In this document: one piece after another, positions 55,858 through 64,000 of the stretch
Numbering within the stretch: position 1 is the stretch's first letter
Layout of the letters: the number at the start of each line of letters is the position of its first letter
The notes under the pieces: generated by a model
What the model saw: the letters and a program-made list of their open reading frames with translations, nothing else
Database searches by the model: none
What the model was told of the DNA's origin: nothing
Source of the DNA: an uncultured Dysgonomonas sp.
GTDB taxonomy: Bacteria > Bacteroidota > Bacteroidia > Bacteroidales > Dysgonomonadaceae
Reading direction: 5' to 3'
DNA: 64,000 nucleotides
Assembly: GCF_900079725.1 (NCBI RefSeq)
Contig: NZ_LT599032.1
Coordinates: 3,964,054 to 4,028,053 of the forward strand
Made by a program: the position numbers and the translations under genes

Positions 55858-56046
55858 ATGGCAAAAACGACTATAATACATAAAGCAGAATTGCCGGATT
55901 TTTTACCTCATGGATGGAAAAAGGAAGTCTCTGTTGCCTTAGGTATCCATGTAAATACAGTGACAAATGCACTAAAGACCAGAAAAGGAGATACATATGA
56001 GCGGATTAAACAGGTCGCTATTGTAAAATGGGGCGAAGAGAAATAA
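55858..56046 (+). CDS. Small HTH-like DNA-binding protein
   Basis: 62 residues. The middle part, KKEVSVALGIHVNTVTNALK, has the spacing of a helix-turn-helix (short helix, Gly turn, recognition helix), and the ends are basic. No larger domain. Divergent from the S24 repressor and placed under the operator-covered promoter, so it resembles the Cro/antirepressor position of a phage switch. The stop is 5 nt before the lipoprotein start, so the two genes form an operon. Regulatory role inferred. Confidence 0.7.
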   Translation: MAKTTIIHKAELPDFLPHGWKKEVSVALGIHVNTVTNALKTRKGDTYERIKQVAIVKWGEEK

Positions 56047-56051
56047 AAAAT

Positions 56052-56432
56052 ATGAAAGTAATATTTTATATAATATTGTTTCCGTTGTTTCTCTGGGGTG
56101 TGTATTCTTGTTCAACTGACAAGAAAACAAGAATTTCAGTTAAATACAAGGTGTTTATCGATTCTAAACAGCCATGCTGTGTTTTTGTCTCTTATAAAGA
56201 TTCTACAGGTTATGTTACATTGTATGTAGATGATAACTGGTCGAAAGAAGTCTTTTTGCCACAGGGTGAGGTCGCTTCATTATTGATGATATGCCAGTAT
56301 GATATTGAGGATGGTCTGCAAACAGGCGTATTCTTTCATTCATTAACCGGACAGATAGATAACGGGAAAGAAGTGGTTACTGATTCCGGCGAAAATATTG
56401 TGTCCATTTCTACTATAACCAGAGATACCTGA
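56052..56432 (+). CDS. Small lipoprotein, function unknown
   Basis: 126 residues from the ATG at 56052; an earlier in-frame ATG at 56028 lies within the previous gene. Lipoprotein signal MKVIFYIILFPLFLWGVYSC with Cys20. The rest is predicted beta-rich (ISVKYKVFIDSKQPCCVFVS, then YVTLYVDDNW), with no recognised family. It is expressed with the small HTH gene 5 nt upstream and therefore under the S24-type switch. It ends at a strong terminator. Might modify the envelope when the repressor is lifted. Confidence 0.75.
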   Translation: MKVIFYIILFPLFLWGVYSCSTDKKTRISVKYKVFIDSKQPCCVFVSYKDSTGYVTLYVDDNWSKEVFLPQGEVASLLMICQYDIEDGLQTGVFFHSLTGQIDNGKEVVTDSGENIVSISTITRDT

Positions 56433-56455
56433 AACACTATTAATTTATTTGAGTG

Positions 56456-56490
56456 AAAGCCGCAAACGGAATTTCTGTTGCGGCTTTTTT
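56456..56490 (+). terminator. Intrinsic terminator of the HTH-lipoprotein operon
   Basis: AAGCCGCAA (56457-56465) and TTGCGGCTT (56478-56486) form a 9-bp stem, and six Ts (56485-56490) overlap and follow its 3' arm. It lies 24 nt after the lipoprotein stop codon. Confidence 0.88.
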
Positions 56491-56566
56491 ATTAGTAATA
56501 CGGCTCTGTGTTTGGATTGGTAATCGTAAGTAGGGATATCTGTGTGAAATAGTTCTATTGTTTTAA

Positions 56567-56870
56567 TCGCCACTGCGTTCGGCTTAATTATTCCTTTTGG
56601 CATTGCCCCAAACGAACCAAAAGGCACGGGAGGCTGACACATATTTAATCATCGAAGGGCTTCGCTTACTCGTGCGCCAGCAGATGCGCATTAGTTCCGC
56701 AGGCGGGCACCTGTCCGGAGCAGCCGGCGTGGAAAGGAACTGGGCGATAGCCCGTTTGTCACTTTCAGCCGGCAAACCGTTGACAGGTCGCCGAGGAACG
56801 AAGCGCTAGCCTTTTGGTTCGTTTTGGGCAATGCCAGAATGAACATTCAGACGCAACGAAGTGTAGTCGA
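56567..56870. repeat. G+C-rich dispersed repeat, copy C (~304 bp)
   Basis: It lies between the lipoprotein operon and the convergent Ppx gene. The left end (TCGCCACTGCGTTCGGCTTA, then CCTTTTGGCATTGCCCC) is the reverse complement of copy A's right end. The inside (GAAGGGCTTCGCTTACTCGT, GGGCGATAGCCCGTTTGTCA) matches copy A inverted and copy B directly. About 150 nt shorter than A and B. Internal ORFs are spurious. Confidence 0.85.
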
Positions 56871-56929
56871 TAAGAATTGAACATCTCTAATTAACTGTAA
56901 AAATTCTTACTGCTATTTATCTAAAAAAA

Positions 56930-57826
56930 CTATTTAGCTTTGCGTTTTTCCCCATAAATATGATGTATAATGCCATCTACCAGTCCCACTTTAGGCACAT
57001 ATATCTCACCTATTTTACACACTTTACTCACTATAAGGAATATTTTAAGGGCAGGGATGATAACGTCGGCACGGTAAGTATTCAATTTGAAATTCTGAAT
57101 CCTTTCTTCATAGCTCATATCCTTCAAGGTGTCGTACAATACTTTTAACTCGGGATAAGTAAGATATTCTTTTTCCCTTTTGCCAAGCATCTTATGTACC
57201 TTATTGATATTTCCGCCGGAAGCAATTATGCTGAGAGGAGCATATTTCTTATATATTTCTTTCAACCACGATTTGAATCGTTGTTCCTCGTCTTCTTTTA
57301 CCGCATCCACTAGCATACGTACAGTTCCCAACTGGAAAGAATTCGACGTAATTTTTTGCTGGTTGCCGAATACCACTACTTCCGTACTGCCACCCCCTAC
57401 ATCAACATACAGATAACTGCGGTTTTTGTCCATCAGGTTATTAAGGCCTCCGGCTTCATATATTATATCTGCTTCCTCCTGTCCGCTAATGATTTCAATA
57501 TCGATACCGCTTTTTTCGAGGATAGTGTCTGTTATATCTTTTCCGTTCCTGGCATCACGCATAGCACTGGTTGCACACGCTCTGTAATCGGTAACACCAT
57601 AGGCTTTCATTATATGGGAAAAGCCTTGCATGGCATCGATCAGGCGTTGTTTCTTATCCTCGCTTATCTCATTTTTTGTGAATACATCTTCTCCTAAGCG
57701 GATGGGCACACGCAGAAAGGCAACTTTCTTAAAGTCGGCACCTGTCCCGGAAGTTTCTATGTTGTTTATCAATAGGCGGATAGCATTAGAGCCTATATCT
57801 ATACCCGCAAATATATCGGTGTTCAT
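56930..57826 (-). CDS. Ppx/GppA-family phosphatase (copy 1)
   Basis: 298 residues. ASKHA-fold ATPase motifs: FAGIDIGSNAIRLLINN at 5-21 and YLYVDVGGGSTEVVVFG (phosphate 2 loop) near 138-154, then IASGGNINKV. It degrades polyphosphate from the end or hydrolyses pppGpp. It lacks the C-terminal HD-like domain of longer E. coli Ppx. The start overlaps the ppk stop by 4 nt, so kinase and phosphatase are made together. A second copy is at 61849-62769, with similar length and motifs. Confidence 0.9.
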   Translation of the reverse strand: MNTDIFAGIDIGSNAIRLLINNIETSGTGADFKKVAFLRVPIRLGEDVFTKNEISEDKKQRLIDAMQGFSHIMKAYGVTDYRACATSAMRDARNGKDITDTILEKSGIDIEIISGQEEADIIYEAGGLNNLMDKNRSYLYVDVGGGSTEVVVFGNQQKITSNSFQLGTVRMLVDAVKEDEEQRFKSWLKEIYKKYAPLSIIASGGNINKVHKMLGKREKEYLTYPELKVLYDTLKDMSYEERIQNFKLNTYRADVIIPALKIFLIVSKVCKIGEIYVPKVGLVDGIIHHIYGEKRKAK

Positions 57827-59868
57827 TTAGTTTCTTTATTGAGGTTTTTATAAAAATCATATAGGGCCATTTGGGAACGGCACGGCGGATCATCACCTTT
57901 CTCTACATATTCGTTACTTCCAAATATGGTAAGATCCCGTGCTTTTTCATTATCAGACCACTGTATATTAAAGAATTCTTTTAGAGTTTCTTTTATCTTT
58001 TTATCAAGGATAGGGGTACCTACTTCTACCCTGCGGTCAAGATTGCGGGTCATCCAGTCGGCACTCATAATATACATTTTTTCATCGCCATTGTTGTGAA
58101 AAATGGCGAGGCGGGCATGTTCCAGATATTTGTCGACAATACTGATGATGCTGATATTTTCGCTTTGCCCTTTTACCTGAGGCTGCAGGCAGCAGGCTCC
58201 CCTTACTATCAGGCGTATTTCTACTCCGGCCTGACTAGCTTTATACAACAAGCTTATCATGTCTTCATCGGTAAGACTATTGAATTTAGCATGAATATAT
58301 GCTTTTTTACCACTCTGGGCATTCTTTATTTCCTGCTTTATTAATGTTTCAAATTGCTCCCTCATGTAATAAGGAGAAATCATCAACTGCTTAAATGAAA
58401 AGTGCTTATGCGTATTGAGTAAAAAATCAAAAACTGCGGCAGCATCAGCTACAATTTGCGTATTGGATGTAAACAAGCCGAAATCTCCATATATCTGCGC
58501 AGTAGATTCATTAAAATTACCTGTTCCTATATAGGCATATCCTCTGTCTTTACGCTGTACCAGTACCAGTTTGCTGTGTACTTTCAGGCCATTTGCGCCA
58601 TGTATGACTTTTATTCCTTCTTTTTGCAGCAACTCGGAGTATTCAACATTCTGTTCTTCATCGAAGCGCGCAAGTAGTTCGAGCAACACGACAACTTTCT
58701 TTCCGTTCTTAGCCGCATTTATCAGCGCGTTTATCACTTTCGAACGTTCTGCCACACGATAAAGCGTTATGTATATGCTCTCTACTTTGGGATCGATAGC
58801 CGCTTCACGGAGAAAATCGATAAAATGGTTGAACGTATGATAAGGATAATTAAGTAGAATGTCTTTTCTGCTTATAACTTTTAATATACTCGAAAATACT
58901 TTTATATCAGGATGCTGTAAGGGCTCAGGACTTTTACTCTCCAGATCGGGGCGGACTTTCGGAAATTTCATCAGGTCGCGCATCAGATGGTATCTGCCGC
59001 CGGCATCCAGTCCCTCATTGCCTTTCAGTCTTAATTTTGTCGCGATTATATCCAATAAGTCATCCGGCATTTCCTTGTCGTAGATCAGGCGTACCGGTTG
59101 CCCGTGCAGACGGTTTTGCAATCCGTCCTCCATCTTTTCTATCAGGCTTTTCGATATATCGTCGTCCAGAGTCAGCTGTGCATCACGCATCAGTTTGAAT
59201 GTATAGGCCGATATATATTTGTAATTGAACATGAAAAATATCTCATCAAGGCACAGCCGGATAATATCGTCCAGAAAAATGATGTCATTCCTGTCTTTCA
59301 CCGAAGGCAGTACGATGAAGCGGGGACATGAACTGCTTACCGGTATCTGAATAATAGCATACCGTGGGTTTTTACAGTTCTTGCCTGAGGTCATCTTTAC
59401 GGCATGATAGATATTGTTATCCTGCAAAAATGGTATCTGAGTTGTTTTTTTTAAAATGAGAGGAACCAGTCGCTGGCTGACAACAGATGAAAAGTAGTCG
59501 CGGCAGAATTGTTTTTGCTTCCTGCTCAATTGCTTTTCATTGATAACATATATTCCCTGTTGCTCCATTTCGTCGAGAACCTCGGTATAGGTATGTACAA
59601 ACTTTTTTTGTCCTGCGTATACTCCTGCATTAACAAGGGGTAGTAGTTCCTTGCCTGTATATCCTCCCGAAAACCGGGGCGTTTTTTTCCCTTTTATCTG
59701 GCTCAGTCGTACAATATTGGCTACCCGGACTTTGATAAATTCATCCTGATTGTTCGAAAATATCCCCAGAAAGCGAAGCCGTTGCATCAGAGGTACGCTC
59801 TTATCCTGAGCCTCCTGCAATACACGTTCATTAAAAGCTAGCCAACTTAAATCTCTATTGTTTATCAT
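57823..59868 (-). CDS. ppk: Polyphosphate kinase 1
   Basis: 681 residues, full length. The N-terminal domain starts NNRDLSWLAFNERVLQEA. The phosphorylated His is in GLKVHSKLVLVQRK (His431), followed by YIGTGNFNESTAQIYGDFGL. The C-terminal phospholipase-D-like half has YLEHARLAIFHNNGDEKMYI and ADWMTRNLDRRVEVGTPI. The enzyme makes polyphosphate from ATP at the membrane. It begins with a TAATG overlap (1 nt shared) to the glycosyltransferase stop and ends 4 nt into ppx, so the whole block is coupled. Confidence 0.95.
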   Translation of the reverse strand: MINNRDLSWLAFNERVLQEAQDKSVPLMQRLRFLGIFSNNQDEFIKVRVANIVRLSQIKGKKTPRFSGGYTGKELLPLVNAGVYAGQKKFVHTYTEVLDEMEQQGIYVINEKQLSRKQKQFCRDYFSSVVSQRLVPLILKKTTQIPFLQDNNIYHAVKMTSGKNCKNPRYAIIQIPVSSSCPRFIVLPSVKDRNDIIFLDDIIRLCLDEIFFMFNYKYISAYTFKLMRDAQLTLDDDISKSLIEKMEDGLQNRLHGQPVRLIYDKEMPDDLLDIIATKLRLKGNEGLDAGGRYHLMRDLMKFPKVRPDLESKSPEPLQHPDIKVFSSILKVISRKDILLNYPYHTFNHFIDFLREAAIDPKVESIYITLYRVAERSKVINALINAAKNGKKVVVLLELLARFDEEQNVEYSELLQKEGIKVIHGANGLKVHSKLVLVQRKDRGYAYIGTGNFNESTAQIYGDFGLFTSNTQIVADAAAVFDFLLNTHKHFSFKQLMISPYYMREQFETLIKQEIKNAQSGKKAYIHAKFNSLTDEDMISLLYKASQAGVEIRLIVRGACCLQPQVKGQSENISIISIVDKYLEHARLAIFHNNGDEKMYIMSADWMTRNLDRRVEVGTPILDKKIKETLKEFFNIQWSDNEKARDLTIFGSNEYVEKGDDPPCRSQMALYDFYKNLNKETK

Positions 59869-60950
59869 TACACAAGTGTTGTAAGGTGTCTGAGAAAGGT
59901 TTCTTCAGCCGAATCTACCCATTTGCGGAATTTATCGCCCGAATTTTCTTTCGTTTCCATATAATTCAATAACACACTTATATTAAAATTGTTCCCGATA
60001 ACTCCTCCTCCGAAAGATGCGGTATCAGCAGCATTTACTTCTTGTTCTATATGCGCCGGTATCATCATTATAGGTTTATCGAGGTAAAGGGCTTCACATA
60101 CCGACTCAAATCCGGCTGTGGTAACATATCCCCGGCATCCGCTCATAAAGTTAAGGAATTTTTCATCATCAATCGTGTGAAGTGTTAAATTTTTATCGAT
60201 GCGTTGTTCTTTATCAGCATCTTTTTTGTCCCAAAAGAAATGCAGATTAATATCGGGATGCTTTGCATGCCATGTCCTGACTTCGGCTTCATAACCGTGG
60301 TTCAGCATATAACCCAGTATGTAGTCTCCCTTTGTGGGTTTAAGGTTCAGTACCTCTTTTCTTAATAATGGAGGTACTACCGCAATGCGTTCGGGTATAT
60401 AATCCTTCATGGGATAGAATGACAAGGCTAGAGTTTTGGTAGCTCCTACGCCGCATAGCAGGCTGTGCAGGCGGAGAAACATCATTCCCTGCCCGTCTCC
60501 TTTACCATGTGCGTATCCCGGATGTTTTAGGAGATATTGATGACCTATGTTGATAATAGGGACATCTAAGCTGAAACGTAAATGGGTGAAGCCTGTCAGT
60601 ATTTCATAGAAATTGATTACGACATCCGGCTCGTTTTTCTTTATGCGCCTATGTATTTTTTCTATGCTTTTCTTATACTTTCTGAGCCTTTTAGGTGTAA
60701 TGTTGTATAGTATTGTTTTTAGCAGGTGTATATGTTTTTTATCTTTTTTGAAACTAAAAGACAGTGTGTCGAAAACCCGGACTTTCGCCCCTATTTTTTC
60801 ATAAAAGAAATCCGGTATCTCCCTTACTTTACTTTTCCCTATCAGTACTTCAACTACTTCGTGTCCGTTGCGGCGCAGTATTTCGGATAGTGCTATGGCT
60901 TGTGTCATATGCCCGCGGCCGTCTCCCTGAACGATGAATAGGTATCTCAT
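59868..60950 (-). CDS. Glycosyltransferase, GT-B fold (MurG/UGT-like)
   Basis: 360 residues from the ATG at 60948-60950. A longer frame reaching 61037 runs antiparallel to no signal and into the next gene, and is rejected. The start MRYLFIVQGDGRGHMTQAIA shows the GT-B GxGH-type glycine/His loop. The C-terminal nucleotide-sugar region has YVTTAGFESVCEALYLDKP, a typical donor-binding Gly-Glu segment. Substrate unknown; possibly a lipid or cell-envelope sugar transfer, as the phosphoesterase gene upstream is LpxH-like. Overlaps the phosphoesterase by 4 nt and ppk by 1. Confidence 0.82.
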   Translation of the reverse strand: MRYLFIVQGDGRGHMTQAIALSEILRRNGHEVVEVLIGKSKVREIPDFFYEKIGAKVRVFDTLSFSFKKDKKHIHLLKTILYNITPKRLRKYKKSIEKIHRRIKKNEPDVVINFYEILTGFTHLRFSLDVPIINIGHQYLLKHPGYAHGKGDGQGMMFLRLHSLLCGVGATKTLALSFYPMKDYIPERIAVVPPLLRKEVLNLKPTKGDYILGYMLNHGYEAEVRTWHAKHPDINLHFFWDKKDADKEQRIDKNLTLHTIDDEKFLNFMSGCRGYVTTAGFESVCEALYLDKPIMMIPAHIEQEVNAADTASFGGGVIGNNFNISVLLNYMETKENSGDKFRKWVDSAEETFLRHLTTLV

Positions 60951-61750
60951 ACGGCTAATTTTACTTTTTCGGGAACTTTGTCTTCTTTCATAACTTCCTC
61001 CACTTTTTCTTCCTGAGCATACATCACTACTTCCCAATTTCCTTCGTAGTCTTCGGTCAGCGCAGATAGGGACTCCACCCAGTCACCCGAGTTGAGATAT
61101 AGTATTTCATCGTAATAAGCCTTTTCCGGGTGGTGGATGTGCCCGCAGATAACGCCATCACATTTTTTCTTCCGCGCTATTTCTACAATGTGCTTCTCGT
61201 AGTCGCTGATATAGGAAACGGATGCTTTTACCCTTTTCTTTACCTCACGTGAAAGTGAATAATAAGGCAAGCCTTTCTTCAGGCGTCTGTTGTTATAATA
61301 TTTATTTACCCACATCAGGAGTGTATAACCTACATCGCCGATTTTCGACAGCCAGCTGTAACGGCTGGTAACCATATCGAATACGTCGCCGTGTATTACA
61401 TAGAAACGCTTGCCATTGCTTGTATGTATGTAATCTTTTACAATCTTTATATTCTGGAACTGGAGAGGCAGGATACGATCGAGAAAGTCATCGTGATTTC
61501 CTCTCAGGTAGATGATTTTCGTATCGTGTTGAATATCCAGTAATAGTTTTATAAAGTTGCTGTGGCGTTTCTTCCATTTAGCTTTCTTTCCGCGCATGAG
61601 CTGCCATCCGTCTATGATGTCCCCGCACAGGATGAGCGTGTCACATGTATTTTCTTTCAAATACTTTGTTGCTTCTTTTGCTTTCGACCATTTCGAACCT
61701 AAATGTATGTCCGATAAAACGATGGTCTTGTGATGTTTTTTTTGATTCAT
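60947..61750 (-). CDS. LpxH-like metallophosphoesterase
   Basis: 267 residues, cytoplasmic. Calcineurin-like motifs are in order: VLSDIHLGSKW (Asp14, His16), LCGDIIDGWQ, LRGNHDDFLD, YVIHGDVFD and ICGHIHHPE. This matches the UDP-2,3-diacylglucosamine hydrolase group of lipid A synthesis, but many close homologues in Bacteroidota have unassigned substrates. First gene of the coupled block; its stop overlaps the glycosyltransferase start by 4 nt. The C-terminal tail is highly charged and the last 20 residues are unlike LpxH. Confidence 0.85.
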   Translation of the reverse strand: MNQKKHHKTIVLSDIHLGSKWSKAKEATKYLKENTCDTLILCGDIIDGWQLMRGKKAKWKKRHSNFIKLLLDIQHDTKIIYLRGNHDDFLDRILPLQFQNIKIVKDYIHTSNGKRFYVIHGDVFDMVTSRYSWLSKIGDVGYTLLMWVNKYYNNRRLKKGLPYYSLSREVKKRVKASVSYISDYEKHIVEIARKKKCDGVICGHIHHPEKAYYDEILYLNSGDWVESLSALTEDYEGNWEVVMYAQEEKVEEVMKEDKVPEKVKLAV

Positions 61751-61848
61751 ATCTATTCTTTTTTATCGTTAACAAAAGAATAAATATATTGTGACAGCTA
61801 TGTTAAGGTCTTATGAATAAACCGTTAAGCGGGTTGTTTTCCTGTTAT

Positions 61849-62769
61849 TTAGGGTTGCGATACTTTGTCCGCTTCGGGAACTGATACAGGCATATAGTTT
61901 CTCAGGTATAAATCTTTGATTATACCGTCGGCTACACCGATTATCGGGGTTTCTATAACCAGGGCCCGTGCCAGTTTCATTATACGCAGGTATATATCGA
62001 TGGCTGGAAGCAGAACGTCAGCCCGGTTGAGGTTTATATTATATTTAAGGAGACGTTCCTCATAAGTCATCTTTCTCAGCTTACACGAAAAACTAACGAG
62101 TTCTTCACGTCTTATACGTCCACAGCGGCGAAGCAGGGAATCGAGTTTATTGATGTTCCCTCCTGAACCAATCAGAGATACTTTTACAAAATCTTTGCAG
62201 TATTCGGCAAGCCAGTCTTTCATTCTTTCCCATTCGGCTCTTTCCTCTTCTTGAGATAAATTGCGTAAGGTCCCCAGTCTGAATCCCTCTGTGGCTATCT
62301 CTTTATTCTGATGGAATATAACCATTTCTGTACTGCCGCCACCTACATCTGTGTATATATACGCCCTGTTTTCTTCCAAAAGTTCGTCTATACTGTTGGT
62401 CAGGATAAAACGGGCTTCTTCTTTGCTGTCCACTATCTCGATTTCTATACCCGATTTGGCATATACATAATCGAGTACTTCATTTGCATTTGTAGCTTCC
62501 CTGATGGCCGATGTAGCGCAGATACGCCACTTTTCCACATCGTTTACCTGAATCAGACCATGGAAAGCCTGCATGAGTATAGCGAGTTTTTCTTTTTTCT
62601 GTTCACTGATCAGTCCGGTAGAGAATGTGTCTTCTCCTAGTTTTAGGGGTATGCGTATCAGGGAATCTTTTTTGAAGATTGCTTTGCCGTGATAGTCGAG
62701 TACATCCGTAATCAGCAGACGTACCGAGTTGGAGCCTATGTCGATGGCTCCCAATCGTTTTATATCCAT
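61849..62769 (-). CDS. Ppx/GppA-family phosphatase (copy 2)
   Basis: 306 residues. RLGAIDIGSNSVRLLITD (4-21) and YIYTDVGGGSTEMVIFHQ carry the two phosphate-binding loops; IGSGGNINKLDSLL follows. It parallels copy 1 across its length with the same HALF-size form (no HD domain). Probably one member degrades polyphosphate and the other acts on another phosphate such as pppGpp, but which is which cannot be seen. A minus-strand TACTTTTG box (62792-62799) stands 23 nt before the start and fits a -7 promoter element; 98 nt separate it from the phosphoesterase gene. Confidence 0.9.
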   Translation of the reverse strand: MDIKRLGAIDIGSNSVRLLITDVLDYHGKAIFKKDSLIRIPLKLGEDTFSTGLISEQKKEKLAILMQAFHGLIQVNDVEKWRICATSAIREATNANEVLDYVYAKSGIEIEIVDSKEEARFILTNSIDELLEENRAYIYTDVGGGSTEMVIFHQNKEIATEGFRLGTLRNLSQEEERAEWERMKDWLAEYCKDFVKVSLIGSGGNINKLDSLLRRCGRIRREELVSFSCKLRKMTYEERLLKYNINLNRADVLLPAIDIYLRIMKLARALVIETPIIGVADGIIKDLYLRNYMPVSVPEADKVSQP

Positions 62770-62873
62770 CTCTATACATTTTTTGTTTCGTCAAAAGTAT
62801 GAGAAGGTGATTACGAAACGATTAAGTCACGGTTAAGTTTGGGGTGGGGAAACTAAAATTCGTTAAACAGTTA

Positions 62874-63542
62874 TTAAACAATCTTTTCAATGAAGATCTC
62901 TTCAAACAGCTTCTTCGCTTTTACCTTTACTTCTTCCATGTTTACTTTGTATCCCAGCTCTTTTTCCATTGAGGTAACTCCTTTATCAATAAAACCACAG
63001 GGATTAATGAGTGAGAAAAAAGATAAATCGGTATTTACATTCAGTGCAAATCCGTGCATAGTCACAAAGCGGCTGCTGCGTACTCCAATAGCGGCTATCT
63101 TCCTCGTTTTTGAAGGCGTGGTTGTATCCAGCCATACACCTGCGGCACCATTAAGGCGTTCGGATTGAATATTATAAGATTGAAGAAGCCGGATAATAAT
63201 TTCTTCTACGTTAAAGATATATTGGCGAAGACCGATACCATAAGACTCCAGATCGAATATCGGATAACCTACAAGTTGTCCCGGACCATGATAGGTGATG
63301 TCACCACCCCTGTCTATTTGGAAAAGTGATACTCCTTTTTCTTTTAGGTAACTTTCCTGAAAGAGTAAATTCTCCTGTTTGCCATGTTTGCCAATTGTGA
63401 TAGTATGGGGATGTTCGCAAAACAGTAGATGATTATTAGTCTGAATTCCTTTATCCTTGCAGTTTAAAGCCTCTGCGAATAGTTGTTGCTGGTAATCCCA
63501 TGCAACGCCGTATTCTATTGTTTTCAGGTCTTCGTATATCAT
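62874..63542 (-). CDS. lipB: Octanoyl-[ACP]:protein N-octanoyltransferase (lipoate synthesis)
   Basis: 222 residues, cytoplasmic, normal length. DRGGDITYHGPGQLVGYP (77-94), KIAAIGVRSS with catalytic Lys148 and INPCGF with catalytic Cys182 are all present. It moves octanoyl from acyl carrier protein to lipoyl domains, to be converted by LipA. It lies 9 nt downstream of ruvC on the same strand, so the two share a transcript. Confidence 0.95.
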   Translation of the reverse strand: MIYEDLKTIEYGVAWDYQQQLFAEALNCKDKGIQTNNHLLFCEHPHTITIGKHGKQENLLFQESYLKEKGVSLFQIDRGGDITYHGPGQLVGYPIFDLESYGIGLRQYIFNVEEIIIRLLQSYNIQSERLNGAAGVWLDTTTPSKTRKIAAIGVRSSRFVTMHGFALNVNTDLSFFSLINPCGFIDKGVTSMEKELGYKVNMEEVKVKAKKLFEEIFIEKIV

Positions 63543-63551
63543 ATGAGTTGT

Positions 63552-64000
63552 CTATTTTTTTACTTTTGACGGATTTTTATTTATATAATCTTTCCAACTT
63601 GTAAATTTTACTTCCTGAGAAGGGTTGTTTGTTTGAAAAAAATGGCAAACAGCAGCGGCTAATCCGTCGGTAGCATCCATCTGCGGTAGCATATTCTCAT
63701 TGGGGATTTTCAAAAAGTTTTGTAACATATAGGCAACCTGCTCTTTAGCTGCCCTTCCGTTTCCGGTAATCGACATCTTTATTTTCAATGGGGCATATTC
63801 AAAAATAGGAATATCACGGGATAAGGCAGCAGCCATAGCTACACCCTGCGCACGGCCGAGCTTGAGCATACTTTGCACATTCTTTCCAAAAAAGGGAGCC
63901 TCGATAGCCAGCTCGTCAGGCAGAAATTCATCAATCAGGCCGATTATCCGTTCAAAGATACGGCGAAGTTTGAGATAGTGGTCATCATACTTGCTTAATT
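63552..64000 (-). CDS. ruvC: Holliday junction resolvase RuvC, C-terminal part (runs off the window)
   Basis: About 149 C-terminal residues are visible; the frame is open beyond base 64000. An in-frame GTG at 63876-63878 is not the start because [20 protein letters not shown] continues upstream. Catalytic acids are in AIEAPFF (Glu) and [14 protein letters not shown] (Asp, with His following). RuvC resolves four-way DNA junctions as a dimer with RuvAB. The C-terminal tail is slightly extended ([14 protein letters not shown]). The start and first catalytic Asp lie outside the window. Confidence 0.93.
   Translation of the reverse strand, partial: LSKYDDHYLKLRRIFERIIGLIDEFLPDELAIEAPFFGKNVQSMLKLGRAQGVAMAAALSRDIPIFEYAPLKIKMSITGNGRAAKEQVAYMLQNFLKIPNENMLPQMDATDGLAAAVCHFFQTNNPSQEVKFTSWKDYINKNPSKVKK

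Noticed and set aside
55015-56432. Prophage
   Set aside because: Only a repressor-type gene and a small HTH gene are present; no integrase, structural or lysis genes and no attachment repeats seen.
56597-56809. 70-residue frame in repeat C
   Set aside because: Same repeat family as A and B; frame not conserved among copies.
41194-56870. Insertion sequences at the repeats
   Set aside because: No transposase frame in any copy and no clear target-site duplication; kept as dispersed repeats.
60951-61037. N-terminal extension of the glycosyltransferase (starting MGSSDVCSG)
   Set aside because: It is out-of-frame sequence of the phosphoesterase gene; the ATG at 60948-60950 gives the GT-B start and the usual 4-nt overlap.

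Overview
The window looks like a chromosomal segment of a Bacteroidota bacterium, most probably a Bacteroidales such as Dysgonomonas or a relative. The basis is gene content: three SusC/SusD pairs, SusE/SusF-like lipoproteins, a DUF6377-type regulator, TAnnTTTG-type promoter boxes, A+T-rich DNA with A-rich leaders, and a RuvC/LipB/polyphosphate-kinase neighbourhood. This assignment is inference; no rRNA or other phylogenetic marker is present.

Layout. (1) 1-743: the start of a PfkB/adenosine-kinase-like gene (minus strand, runs off the left edge), then two identical tRNA-Asn(GUU) genes and a strong terminator. (2) 878-8884, minus strand: a small polysaccharide-utilisation-type locus (PUL) with a DUF6377-type membrane regulator, SusC, SusD and a secreted histidine acid phosphatase of the MINPP/phytase type. 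(3) 9307-10785: an unrecognised helical-repeat protein. (4) 11458-27329, plus strand: a large PUL with SusC, SusD, three SusE/SusF-like glycan-binding proteins carrying seven similar beta modules, a DUF1080 3-keto-glycoside hydrolase, a Tat-exported Gfo/Idh/MocA oxidoreductase, a GH78-type rhamnosidase, ribokinase, a GRP-type sugar permease and a lipoprotein nucleoside hydrolase. It ends at a 28-nt perfect palindrome. (5) 27457-30485, minus strand: a secreted Gfo/Idh/MocA oxidoreductase and nagB-nagA. (6) 31087-53895: a XylR-type AraC regulator, divergent from a long plus-strand catabolic array of three exported oxidoreductases, an FHS sugar transporter, a small membrane protein, a GH28-like beta-helix protein, an NAD-dependent epimerase homologue, a DapA-family aldolase, an NRAMP-like transporter, an M20 hydrolase, a heparinase II/III-type lyase and SusC/SusD. 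Two ~460-bp G+C-rich repeats sit between genes of this array. (7) 54173-56432: an ApbE-like protein, and an S24 phage-type repressor divergent from a small HTH protein plus a lipoprotein, with palindromic operators overlapping a near-perfect Bacteroidota promoter. (8) A third, shorter repeat copy, then 56930-64000, minus strand: two Ppx/GppA phosphatases flanking polyphosphate kinase, a glycosyltransferase and an LpxH-like phosphoesterase, followed by lipB and a partial ruvC.

How the parts work together. The three SusCD systems should bind and import different glycan or phospho-compound ligands. PUL 2 appears to join outer-membrane capture by many surface modules to rhamnoside cleavage, oxidation-assisted (3-keto) cleavage and use of ribose or nucleosides. 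Locus 3 has the parts to depolymerise an acidic or amino-sugar-containing glycan (heparinase-type lyase, GH28-like protein, M20 deacylase/peptidase, aldolase, NagA/NagB nearby), with oxidoreductases handling unusual sugars; its substrate cannot be read from the sequence. The polyphosphate block is housekeeping, with tightly coupled translation.
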